Assembly (NCBI GenBank): GCA_001910725.1 | Contig: MJGA01000043.1 | Location: 62,001 to 126,000, forward strand | Direction: 5' to 3' | Length of the DNA: 64,000 nt | From: Phanerodontia chrysosporium | Lineage: Eukaryota > Basidiomycota > Agaricomycetes > Polyporales > Phanerochaetaceae | Shown: positions 23,768 through 35,105 of the stretch, in pieces | Layout of the letters: every line of letters starts with the position of its first letter | Numbering within the stretch: position 1 is the stretch's first letter | Translations under genes and position numbers: made by a program | Notes under the pieces: model-generated | What the model saw: only the letters and a program-made list of their open reading frames with translations | What the model was told of the DNA's origin: nothing | Databases searched by the model: none

Positions 23768-26700
23768 ATGCCCGCCATGGCTGAACAAAGCCCAAAAGTA
23801 CACTACGACCCCCGCATGGGCGATGAAGGGTTCGATGAGGAAATCCCCCCTCCGACCCCACCGCGACAGGCGCGAAAACGCGTCACGATGGATCGCCACC
23901 CTACCTTTGACGACAGCGAGCCACGGAGATACCCCAGCAGCACCCAAGATACCAACGACACGATCAGGGAGAAAGAGAAAGAGGCCGAGCAAGAGAAACA
24001 GCCCCGGCCCTCACTCGGCCAATGGATCCTCCAGAAGTCGCCGGTCAACCTCCAATGGATTCCTGCCAATGCATCGTGGTCGAAGATGAAACCTGTAATC
24101 CGCAGTGCTCTCCAAGCATGGATCTCTGTCTTGTTCTTCATTATTCCAGAGCTGGAACGTATGCTGGGCCAGGTATGTTGCGCCTTCACCTCGCCGTACA
24201 TTGCCTGCTGGCATTGTCTCCTGTCCACCTTCGGATGACTCCTCATTGTCTTACTCATGATCTAAGCGGTGTTTATACCGCATCTCCCTGGGAACGGAAA
24301 ATTGCTAATACGGACTCTTCTAGGCCAGCTTTCTCATTCTAGTCGGTACGCATCATTCCTGAAGCCTTGGCTCTTTGGTTCTAACTTCTGCCTTATCGCT
24401 CAGCTGGCTTTCTTCAGCCTCCCAGCGGCCCGTTCATCCAGGTCTTAGAGGCAGAGATCACCTTACTCTTGTGTGTTACGGCAGGATGGGCGTACGTACC
24501 AGTCAAAAAACCGCGCATATATGCACGTATCTCACCCGTAACTTTAGATGGAGTTGCCTGGGACTGTTCTTGGCAAACCTGTCCCGCAACCATGTCGACT
24601 ATAATGCTCCAGTTGCTCAGATTATAACAGGGCAGTATATCGAAGCCGGTCCTGCCATCATACAAGCCGTCTTCCTCTTCATCGGAAGCGCGTTCTTCCT
24701 CTACCTCAAGGCGCGACTTGGTCCTGGGCCCTTCCTCATACCCACTATCCTGGGCTGCATCTGTTTAGACGTCTGCTTATCCACCGCTGCTCTCTTCCCA
24801 TACCCATTCTACAACATCGGCAAAGCAGTCGTCATCCCGATAGCCTTCCATTCCGCTCTCGCCGTCTTCTTTTCTGCCACTATCTTCCCCCAGACGATCA
24901 CCTGTCAGTATGCAGGTGCCATCAGTCGGGTACTCGACCCTATGCAGCAGTTCCTTGCGAAGCATCAGACGATCCTCAAGATGGACCCGTCTTCTGAAGA
25001 GTTCGCCCAAAGCGTGAAGGAGCTCAAGGGCCTGGTCGACAAGTCCGAGGGCGGCATGGCGCCCACTGCCGTGTGGCTGCGCCTTTTGCCACGGGACATT
25101 ATCTGGGGCCGCTTCTCACCTTCCGACATCTCTTCTCTCCAGTGGTCTGTTCGTCGCATCGTAACTCGTGCAGAGGGTATGAACATCTATTTCACGCTTA
25201 TTGACCCAACGCGCGAGAGGTTCCCTGTGACGCCTGCCCCGACCCAGCCCAATACACCCGTTCTCACTAGGACCAATACTCCGGCAGTGTCACGCAGCAG
25301 CTCTCCCGTTCGCGGCCGCCGCGATCGCTCCGTCGATCACCCGTCGACGCCTGACTCAACGCACTCTGTGCATTACCGCAAGCACGCGCAGACTCCGCTG
25401 CACCAGGCGATTGCGCGCCACTTGCGGCACCTTTCGCGGACTCATACGCACCACTCACACAGGCACCACCACAGCGGATATCACGACAACCACCTGCATT
25501 TGTCGCTACTTGAGATGGCACACGCCTTGTCCGCTCGGCCAGACGCAGAGAGCGCCGTCGGCGTGTTCGAGAGCCAGCGATATATTGCCCTCGAGGCGAC
25601 GCGTCTGTCGCACCACCAGTCTCCGGAAATGACAGCGCAGTTCACGGATCTTCTGAGTCAGGCGTGCGACGATCTCCTAGGAGCGTCGAAGGACGGCCTC
25701 GCGGCGGTCAAGGAGTGGGTCACGGGTGTGCGCAGGGCGGACTGGGGCAGCAAACACAAGGTAGAGCGCATGCGGCAGGAGAGAAAGCGTAAGCTCGAGG
25801 ACGTCAGGAGAGACCTGCACCACGCCATTGAAGCGTTCAGAAATGACAAGCGGTTCGTCTCTTTCTTACTCGGATCGCAGACACCTTATACATGAAATGT
25901 GGCGCAGACACCGGGTGCTCGATCCGTATCGGTCTGCGTTTGACCCTGCTCACGTCAAGGATGGAAAGAACAGCATACACGATGCTCCGCCCCACAAATA
26001 TCTATTCCACTGCTACATGTACGAGTACCATAGCCTGCAGTTTGCCACACTAGTCGAGGGCCTGGTGAGTTTTCTCTCAATCGTCGATCTAAATCGGCCT
26101 CGGCTGACCTCGTGTAGCTGGACGAGATCATCACTCTGGAGGAGCAGCGCCCGAAGGCTCGGTTATGGGTCCCGAACATGTTCAGCATCTTTTGGTTCCT
26201 TACGCCTGCAGTCAACAGTGCTCCTGATTTGGACCGCGACGATGACGAAGATCCCGGTGGGTACTTCGGCTCCTGTCAGCATGTTCGATGCTCTGACTGC
26301 GTGTAGATGTCGTGCAGTACATGGAACAGGAGCCCGATACGGACCTTGGCATGACCAGGCGCAGAGACCCTGACGCGCTGCCGCCGTCGAACAAGTTTGA
26401 GGCTGCGATGTACTGGCTCCACAAGGCTTTTGCCGCTCTTGGTCATGGAAATGCCGTGTTTGCCATTAAGGCTGGGTTGATCACCGTCATCCTGAGTATA
26501 CCTTACCGGCTGAAGAACTCTGCTCACTTCGCGTATTGTAAGCTTCCCGAATCAGTCGGCCTTTGAAAGTTGCTGAGCTTCTACTTCACAGCCGAACACT
26601 TCGTGTGGGGCATGTACGTGCTTACTCGCTTGCCTCTTTCTATGAACTACGTCGCTCAATCCTGCTGCTCATAGCTTCATGGGCCAGCTTACCCTGTCAC

Positions 26701-28372
26701 GCTTCCGGGGCGACACGACGTTCGGTCTCGTGGCCCGTGTCATCTCAACCTTCCTCGGCGGCCTGGTCGGGACTGTCATGTGGTACGTGCCGCGTTGTCT
26801 TTACGTGTACAGCAAAACCTGACGTACGTGGCCCTGCAGGTACGTCTCCACGGGGAGCGGGAAGGGCAACGCGTACGGTCTTGCGGCTGTGACTGCCGTC
26901 TGCTTCCCGTTCTTCTTTTTCGCTCGGCTGTACTGGCCTGGAGCACCTATGTTTAACCTCATCGTAAGTGCGCTTTGACCCCTCCGTCGACGGCGCGCGC
27001 TGATCAGGCTTCTCGCCACCCGCAGTTCTTCGTGACATCTGTCCTGGTAAGCTGTCTGCGCCTTGCCCACGACAATATCGGGTAGTGGGGGCCAGTGCGG
27101 AGCTAACTTGTTCTTAATAGGTCATTGGCTTCTCGTGGCAGGATACTCACTTCCCGGCGGGGTTCATATACTATGGGATTAACGTGGCCTGGGTATGCTC
27201 CACCTCTTGCTTCGCGGACTCATTCGGTTTCTGATCATGCCCTTGATCAGCGCCGCTTCGTATTGGTCACAGCTGGCGTTACTGCAGCTTTGTACGTTTG
27301 ACCTGCGTGTTTCCTTTATCGTCCTGGGGTGCTAACGACACCTCGTGTGGCGCGATGTTAACCGCCGACTAGCCTCGCATCGTTCCTCCCGCCTTCGACA
27401 ACGCTGCGGGCGTATCAGCGCCGGATGATGGCGACGACGGTCGCGGAAATTGGCAGCGTATATTGTTCCGTCGTGTCTTTCGCGAACACGCAGAACGCGT
27501 ATGAAATCGACAAGGGTGCCATAGTCCAGAGTTTGATCGCAATTCGGCTGAAGCTCAAGCGGTCGCTCGTTCTCCGCACAAACATCGTGTACGAGGTAGG
27601 CCCCCATGAACCCTTCTGCCCCTAATATCTTCTGACAGGACACCTCCCGCAGTTCTCCCTTCGTGGAAAATGGCCTGCGCAACGGTATCAGAAGATTCTC
27701 GAGATCCAGCTGTGCGTGCCTCGTGCTCATCTTCTCGTGCGGCTATGTGGCTAACTCGGCGTGGCACACAGGCAAATTGCCTACCTTCTATCCCACCTCA
27801 TGTCCGTCTGTGAACGGCTAGAGCCGGCATGGCGTCGCGCGTTTCTGCGGCGCACGCGCCTGCTCGACGCAGACTTCCAGGGGGATGTGCTCGCCGTCAT
27901 CAGTGCGTCGCTTCTCTGCTCTCGTGACTCCCGCGTGCGTCTTGCTGAGCGCTCCCTTCGCCAGGCATGATCTCGACCGCACTGCGAACGGGGCAGCCGC
28001 TCCCGCAGATCACGCCGTGCCCGCTTCTCGACCGCTACATGGAGAACCAGCACGGGCTGAACGTCATCCGCGGCGAGGCCGACGACGACTACGGCCTCCC
28101 CCGGACGATGACCATCGACACGCTCGCAAACGAGCAGTACCTGTGCGTCTTGCGATTTGCTTCCAGTGCACTGTGCTGATGCCATTGTGTCGTGCAGGTG
28201 CTTTTCGGTCGGCTGCACGACCGCGTTTGGCATCGTGATGCGCCTCGACCGGCTTATGCTCGCAACAAAGGAGCTCGTCGGCGAGCAGTACCACATACAC
28301 GGCGTCGGCGTGCCGCTCCGCCGGGAGTACACGAACGCGAGCTCGATGCCCCGTCCGGCGAAAGACGCCTAA
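23768..28372 (+). CDS. BRE4-like multi-pass membrane protein (ArAE_2 / DUF2421 type)
   Basis: Large fungal membrane protein resembling yeast BRE4 (brefeldin A sensitivity) and the aromatic acid exporter superfamily: two hydrophobic six-helix blocks separated by a cytosolic region, with a C-terminal DUF2421-like part. Eighteen exons: 23768-24172, 24324-24345, 24404-24491, 24548-25852, 25908-26064, 26118-26256, 26307-26537, 26592-26613, 26675-26782, 26840-26963, 27026-27046, 27121-27192, 27252-27292, 27373-27595, 27653-27711, 27772-27902, 27965-28142, 28198-28372. All phases agree and give 1166 aa. Two exons are 22 nt and one is 21 nt. The N-terminus is charged and Pro-rich; the central region has a His-rich run near 25418-25502. 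Membrane topology and family are well supported; the transported substrate is unknown. A second ATG at 23777 is in frame. Confidence 0.87.
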
Positions 28373-29637
28373 CTTCCCTTCTGATTTTAGTCCAGTCTCC
28401 TCTCGCGCCCGCTCTGGATTCCTCTGTCTCGGTTCGATACATACTGGATAGGCTGGACGCATTGGCACCAATCATCATCATAGTCACTTTCTGTTGCACG
28501 CTTTACAATGTACTCTAGACTTGGCTAATGTTTGTTCCTTCTGTATATTCTTTGCATACTCAGTCATAGATTCAACGCACATATATCAATTAATCCTCCC
28601 GATGTTCTGTACTCACACACAGTGCCACCGAACAGTCAGCCTGAGACAACCGGACTCTGCCCATAATTATCAAATAGGCTAGCCAGTATATCAGACAGCG
28701 AAATAGCCCTGGAGTACTCTACCGCAGAGCATGCATGCATCTGAGAGGTCGTTGAAACATGGGATCAGGAAGGGCAATACAACGGACGTTCTGAGTCCGG
28801 GCGGGGTCAAGACGCTCGGCACGTCGTGAGTACCTCTTGAACTCGAACTACGACCATCATCTCATGCACTCGCTGCCTCGCTGCCTCACGCAATCTACGA
28901 GCTGGCAGCCGGCAGTCCGAGGTAAGCGTCTGCTCAAGGATCTACGGAAACCCGCGCACTGCGTCCAGACGAACTCGCAACGAGTCTGAACGACAGCTGA
29001 CCGCGGGACAAGCTGGATAGGATAGTCGCAGTAGGAGACTGCGGGCTACGGCGAGGGGACGTCACCGGTGTGTTGTGCGCTCCTTGCATTTCCGAGTGAC
29101 TTACGAAGCGACAGTCTTGCGGTGAACGCTGCGCACTCCTGACATTACTCAGGTGCTGTGGACCCAGTTCGGAAACGATGCCCGTAGTTTGAGTGTCCGA
29201 CTATCGAACCAGCCAAGGACACATACGGGTGCAAACAGTTCTGGAGCGACTGTCGAACGCGGGTACTCAGGGTCCCTTGTCATCGCTAACTCCACGAAAC
29301 GGTGTCGAGCCTGCGTGCACTCCACGACGGACTGCCTGTGCTGCGCAAGTGGCCGCCAGCGACCGTCTCGGCGACGACAAGCAGGTGAAACCGAGCTCGT
29401 CACAGCGGACGCGACGCGATGCGCGAGGTCGGCAAGGCGAGTGACCCGTGTGAACCGGTGACGGACGCATTCAGCATTCGCTCGTCATATGCACCCATCA
29501 CCTGAGCCCATGAGTCTATCGATCATTTTCCGTACCCATTCCCGTCTGCTGCCTCCCGAGAGGGGCCTCGGGGCCTTTTAAGCACGTCCTGAAAATCTCT
29601 CTCCTGTCTCGCCTTGTCTCGCCGACAGCATCGAAAC
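28373..29637. other. Intergenic stretch
   Basis: About 1.3 kb between the BRE4-like gene and the second monooxygenase. The final part is the promoter of the monooxygenase, with a weak TTTTAA at about 29577-29582, some 60 nt before the ATG. No gene is visible in the rest. Confidence 0.5.
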
Positions 29638-31852
29638 ATGCAGGCGCATCCCATCACCACCTCTCTGCCGACGTTCGACAAGCTCGGCGTCCAGCCTCCA
29701 AAGGACGTCGACGCCGACAAGATCGGCCGCGCATGGACTGAACACTTTGCCCAGGCGGTGTCTGCAAAGGATATCCAAGGCATTCTCTCCACGATCCAGC
29801 CTGACGGCTGGTGGCGCGACATCTTCGCGCTCACCTGGGACCTCCGCACTTTCCAGGGACCCGAGAAGATCGCCCAGTTCCTCGAGGACCGGCTTGATCT
29901 CCAGGGCTTTAGCGATGTCGAGTTCGTCAAGGCTCAGTACGAGCAGAAGTTCCCGGACATGGCGTGGATTGTCGTCCAGTTTGACTTCGAGACCAAGATC
30001 GCCAAGGGTCGCGGACTGGCTCGCCTCGTCCCGACACCGGAGGGCCAGTGGAAGGCGGTCATCGTTTGCACGAACCTCGAGGAGCTGAAGGACTACCCGG
30101 AGGCGATCGGTCCGCGTCGCAACCCTCTCCCAAACCACGGCAAGTGGGCAGAGCAGCGCCGCAAGGAGACCGCGTACGAGGATAGGGAGCCGGAGGTGCT
30201 CATCATCGGCGGCGGACAAAGCGGACTGGACATTGCTGCGCGGCTCAAGAATCTCGGTGTCTCGAACCTCATCATCGAAAAGCAGCCTCGCATCGGCAAC
30301 CAATGGAGGACCCGGTACGAGGCGCTGTGTTTGCACGATCCTGTTTGTGAGTGTCGTACGCGTCTGCACGCGCGCGACACTGGCCCCTGACCGTGTCTGC
30401 ATCCAGGGTTCGACCACATGCCGTACCTGAACTTCCCGCCGAACTGGCCTGTGTACACGCCTGCGCAGAAGCTCGCGGACTGGCTCGAGTTCTACGCGAA
30501 CGCGATGGAGCTCGACGTCTGGACGTCGGCGTTGGCGACCTCTGCGAAGAAGAACCCCGAGACCGGCAAGTGGGACGTCATCGTGAAGCGCGGAGACGGC
30601 TCCGAACGCCTGTTCCACGTCGACCACGTCGTCATCGCGCTCGGTCTCGGTGCGGGCAAGCCCAACATGCCCGATATCCCCGGGCGCGACCAGTTCCAGG
30701 GGCAGGTCCTGCACTCGACACAGCACAAGAGCGCGAAGGACCACGTCGGCAAAAAGGTGGTTGTCGTGGGCGCGTGCACGTCGGGTGCGTCGTTCATCCG
30801 CACGCGGTGTCGTCTGTGAACTTACCAATATGGGCAGCTCATGATATCTGCGCCGACTATGTCGAGCACGGCGTTGATGTCACGCTCTTCCAGCGCAGCT
30901 CGACATACATCATGTCCACGAAGGAGGGCATGCCCATTCTCATGAAACGTGCGTAAACGGCCACCCTTCGGCGACAATCGAAGACTAACGTCTTTGTAGC
31001 GAACTACTGGGAGGGCGGCCCGCCAATCGAGGAGGCCGATAGGCTGGATAACTCGGTCCCAATCCTGTTCAACAAGCTCCTCGCGCAGCGTGGAACGGCC
31101 ATCATCAAGGAGAAAGACCAGTGCGTTTGACGCGCTCCTGTGGCGAACCTGTGAAGCTGATCAGCGCCCAGGGAGCTCCTCGATGGCCTCGTAAAGAGGG
31201 GCTACAAGCTCAACTTTGGCGAGGACGGCTCTGGTTTCCTCTTCCTCGCGCTCAAGCGTGCGGGCGGCTACTACCTAGGTATGTGTGTGCGGCGGTGCGC
31301 CATGAGAGTTGCTCTGCGAGGCTGACAGCGTCCGTCCAGACGTCGGCGCGTGCCAGATGATCATCGACGGCAAGATCAAGCTGAAGAACGGCACGCAAAT
31401 TGAACGCTTCACGCCCAAGGGCCTCAAGTTCACCGACGGAAGCGAGCTCGAGGCGGACGTTGTCCTCTTCGCGACTGGGTGCGTCGCGCCACGTCTCTGA
31501 TCTCACGCCGGCCCCCACTGACGGTCGTGACCACAGCTTCTCGGACCCGCGCGGGCCCATCACTGACCTCGTCGGTGCGGAGGAGGGCAAGAAGATCGTG
31601 CCGATCTGGAGCCTCAACGCCGAGGGTGAGATTCGTGGCGCGTGGCGCGAGATTGGCCTGCCCAACTTCTGGTACATGATGGGCAACCTGGCGTGGTGCC
31701 GCTTCTTCTCGAAGCACCTTGCTCTCCGTGCGTTACTCGACGGGCTTCTGCACCGCTGCCTCCGCTGACCTTGTTTGTCTGCAGAGATCAAGGCGAAGCA
31801 GGAGGGCATCTTTGGCGAGCGGTATTCTGCCCCAGCCGAGGTCAAGGCGTGA
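29638..31852 (+). CDS. Flavin-containing monooxygenase with N-terminal NTF2-like domain
   Basis: FAD/NADPH-dependent monooxygenase of the YUCCA/FMO-like group; in fungi these act on varied small molecules. Eight exons: 29638-30346, 30407-30784, 30838-30948, 31000-31120, 31172-31278, 31340-31478, 31537-31727, 31785-31852; 607 aa in one frame. Residues 1-160 form a SnoaL/NTF2-like region (DGWWRDIFALTWDLRTF), followed by the FAD loop LIIGGGQSGLDIAARL near residue 191, the NADPH loop VVVVGACTSAHD near residue 355, and a C-terminal FATGF block. It is paralogous to the partial gene at 1-618. An AATAAA poly(A) signal lies at 31942. Substrate unknown. An antisense 416-codon open frame over it is a G+C shadow. 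Confidence 0.93.
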
Positions 31853-31941
31853 ACGCTTGAGATAAAAGTATAAAAAGATGTACTGGTATTGTTTGTAGCG
31901 CTGCTGGTCCTTTTGGAATGTCAAGCTGTAACTTTGTACGC

Positions 31942-31947
31942 AATAAA
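31942..31947 (+). terminator. Poly(A) signal AATAAA of the monooxygenase gene
   Basis: AATAAA lies 90 nt after the stop codon at 31852, at a suitable distance for 3' end formation. Confidence 0.6.
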
Positions 31948-31958
31948 GTGTCTTGGAA

Positions 31959-31981
31959 GTTCAACGTTTCAACGTTTCAAC
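31959..31981. repeat. Three tandem copies of an 8-mer
   Basis: GTTCAAC is followed by two copies of GTTTCAAC, so the unit repeats three times with one base missing in the first. It lies directly after the poly(A) signal and probably has no coding role. Confidence 0.7.
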
Positions 31982-32532
31982 TCTCGTCAGCTCCGACCGG
32001 CGTCCATATGGCATGCAAGCGCCGCTAAGTAGACGTTTCCGCGCAGTGCCTACCCTCCTCGACTCCTTGGGCGATGTGAGCGCGCGAGAAGGCAAATCAC
32101 CACATAAGTAGTATCACTTGGAAGCGAAGAATGTTTTCTTTTAGACCAGATTTCTGCAGGATAGGTTGACATGGGCAACGCCACTTGGGTGGCAAGACAG
32201 ACTGGGTCGGACTTTGGAACGCCCAAACTCCCCCGGGAACTTAAAAAAGATTGAGTTCCTGTCGCGCCATTTCTGCTATTGGAAACTTGCAGGGTCAGTT
32301 CACGGATGGAAGCGGTCACAGAGGTTTCCCTGTACAGTATTTAAAGTTATGAGGTGCTTCCTGTCGAATTCAAGAGGAACGTGAGCGGAGCTGTATCGGA
32401 GTTTCGAATGTCGATGTCCGGCGTCCAATCGCGGTCGGTTTGGCATGCCCCCTTGCTCACTCTGCTCACTCTCCGGAATGGCGATTACCATCAGGTTTTA
32501 CTTCCCTCATATCCACAATCCGGTTCTGTGTC

Positions 32533-34610
32533 ATGCCACAATTAGAGAGCAAGGGATTTCGGTTGGGGTCGTTGAAGCATGCAGAACCGAGGAAGTTGGA
32601 CCTGCAAGACCTGGAAGATGCCATCTTCCTAAAGGTACGTCGTAGTGTGGCCATCCCTTGTCCCTTCGATCCACATGTGCTGAACGATAACAGCCAGATG
32701 GCTTGGTCCTGCAGCCACGCTCCACTTTGCTCGAGCACGTGAAACAGTGGCTTAGGGACCATGCTAGCTACGTAGCAGACGTGGACAAGCACATCGACCC
32801 AAGCGAAAATTTGGATGGTTACTATCCCCTGGACGAACCAGCGCCCACAATACATTTTCTCATTGTCACAGATGAAGGTGGGCATGTTGCTCCGTCGTCG
32901 GTATTCTCAGCTAACCTTACAACTTTCTCAAGTCCTCGAGGGGCTTGACAAGCTCCGTGGCCTACCACCCCTCCCGAAACGCGTGGCCTCGTGTATGTAT
33001 TCCCTCCATAGTTCAAAGAGCCCGGCATGAGTCATTGTCTATGACAGCGTCCATTCAAGAGAGCACCCATCGCGTCAAGAGTGCTCCGTCTCCTTCGGTC
33101 GGGGCAGGAACTCCAGAAGGTGTAGCAAAGCTCTTGTGCGCTACCGGGACGATCCATGGAGGCTGCCCTGTAGGCAACTACGGCCCTCCGCCTGCGGTAT
33201 ACCATCCCGCCTTGGCCATCTTCGACCACCATTTGTGGCATCTCGATGCGCCTGAGTTGGAACCTAAGCACGCGTGGCTTTATCGCATGCATAGGTTTAT
33301 TGAGACGAGCCTCCGGCACTATGACAGCGAGGCACTCTGCGCGCAGGCTGTGCATTCAATCATGGAAGAGATGTTCCCCAGCTTCAAAACAGAGCAGTCA
33401 TCGGCTCGCAGAGGGGTCAACATGGTATGGAGCTTGCCCCATCTAGTCATGGTTCTCGAGCTGAAAAACGAGTCGGGTATCAGCGGCAATGCTTTCTTAC
33501 AAGCTGCCGCTACTTATAGCAGGGTAGTCTGCGATAAAAGAGTGAGTACTCTTCCAACCGTATCCGCGGCAGCTATGACGATATCTGTTTGATGGTGGAC
33601 AGTCTGTGAGGTCACCCAGGCCCCGGCCAACGCATTACCCTGCCATTCTCATGCATTACCCCGCCATTCTCATAGGTCTTATGGGGGACTACATCGAGCT
33701 GGGAAGCGCAGTCTTCCTCGCCGAGGGTGTGTACCATAGCCACCCCTTCACTTTCAAGATGAACCTCGACTTCTATTCCCATGATCGCGTCCTCTCCCTT
33801 GCCAAGGTCTTTAAAGCTGTCAAGATTGCAATCCGCACCATTGACAAGTACCATGAAGTCCGAAAGTGGTCACCACCGCCTGAGAATGTCGCCGCCCATC
33901 TCTTTCCTTCTCCTACCTACCTCAGTGGTGACCCCCTTCCTGACGGCCTAGTTTTCAAATGCCAGCTTTCGTGCACTGCAGTTCCGTTTACAGTGGTCAA
34001 GGCCGGTGCGGAAGCTGGTTCGCCCATAAACGCAGACGATATCTCCTCCGGGCTATACCTTGCTAGCCTGCCACCTAGCAGCGTTTCTCCGTCAGAATCT
34101 GCGCCGTCTACCGAACCCATCGAGGTCCTCATGAAATTCACGGCTCGGTACAACGTGGAGGCGCATCGCATTCTTTACGCGGCCGGTTACGCTCCACGAC
34201 TCTATTCTTGTTCTCGCGTCTATGGCGAGCTCTACATGGTCATGATGGAGTACTTGCGCGAGCCCTGGCAGACTCTGTGGTCTTGGGTCGAAGACAGGAA
34301 GCTTGTCCCGCAATCCGTTTGGGACGACATCGCTGCCACCCTCGATATCCTACACAGCGAGAACATAGTCTTTGGCGACCTGCGTCTTCCGAATATCATG
34401 TGCACCGAAGAAGATTCATCGCTGCATATCAAACTGGTCGACTTTGACTGGGCAGGTAGAGATGACGAGGATAGGTACCCAGTGATGATCAACCATTATC
34501 TGAAGGATTGGGCACCGGGTGGTGGGGTTGAGTGGTACGGGGTCATGCACATGAGCGATGATCGTGCCCAGCTGAAACATACAAAGCAGCTTGTACGCGT
34601 TCGTGTGTAA
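32533..34610 (+). CDS. FunK1-like fungal protein kinase with an N-terminal ubiquitin-like/Crinkler-like region
   Basis: Member of the expanded mushroom kinase-like families. Five exons: 32533-32634, 32694-32877, 32933-32992, 33048-33541, 33603-34610; 615 aa in a consistent frame. The first 80-110 residues (LDLQDLEDAIFLK, then PTIHFLIVTDEV) resemble the small domain seen at the start of Crinkler-type proteins in fungi. The kinase part has EYLREPWQTLW as hinge, HSENIVFGDLRLPNIM as catalytic loop (FGD in place of HRD) and LVDFDWAG as metal-binding motif (DFD for DFG). The protein ends soon after with a short basic tail. A 21-bp tandem duplication lies in exon 5. The start is uncertain; the kinase-like class is well supported, catalytic activity is not proven. 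Confidence 0.75.
33632..33673 (+). repeat. In-frame 21-bp tandem duplication within the kinase gene
   Basis: The units at 33632-33652 and 33653-33673 differ at one base and encode HYPAILM/HYPAILI. The paralogous family has a single VVLLG-like strand at this place, so the copy is probably recent. Confidence 0.85.
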
Positions 34611-35105
34611 CTAGGAGGTGAAATCGATGAACAGGAGCATTTCCATAGCATGGTCTGAATACATCATTGTCTCGTTGTAAAGGAAGTAAGTCCGCTCTGC
34701 AGAACTCGCAGATGATCAATTCGGACATCCAAATCCTCAGCCCAGGTGAGTTTCATAGGGGCAGATGTCCGTCCAAGCCATATGTCCATTGCAGGTCTCT
34801 GCGTGAAGACTATAATGCTGATACGAGGGGAGATCAAAGTGGGAGATACTGCGAGAGAGCATCCTTTTGGGTCCAGTTCGGTGACCAACCCCTTGTGGCG
34901 CGCGAGCGCGATGCATGGGTTGCATTGCTGGCTTGCTGTTGCCGACAAATGCTTCTTGAGCATGCATCGCTCCAATGCTGCAGTCCCAGCGGAAAAGGGC
35001 ATCGCTGCGGCCTGCTCTCCCAATCCGAGGTGGGCATGCCAAGCGTCCGGGAGCCACACGCACATTCGGCCAAGCTCGAGAACAGCCGACTCGGCGGACG
35101 TATCC
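34611..35105. other. Intergenic stretch between convergent genes
   Basis: Lies between the 3' ends of the kinase and an F-box gene. One frame of the F-box gene stays open to 34664, but its content there no longer resembles the family. No separate gene is seen. Confidence 0.45.

Larger units (their letters stand above)
31853..32532. other. Intergenic stretch with kinase promoter
   Basis: Holds the 3' end signals of the monooxygenase and the upstream region of the kinase gene. TATTTAAAG at 32338-32346 is a good TATA candidate on the plus strand; it lies about 190 nt before the chosen kinase ATG, so a short upstream coding exon (ATGs at 32408 or 32478) is possible. Confidence 0.5.

Noticed and set aside
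29578..30828. 416-codon open frame antisense to the monooxygenase
   Set aside because: It is the mirror of a G+C-rich coding exon; the plus-strand frame has clear family motifs.
34664..35105. Extension of F-box gene 1 to the stop at 34664
   Set aside because: After the run at 35324-35327 this frame loses leucine-rich character, while the neighbouring frame continues in family-like sequence to a stop at 35106.
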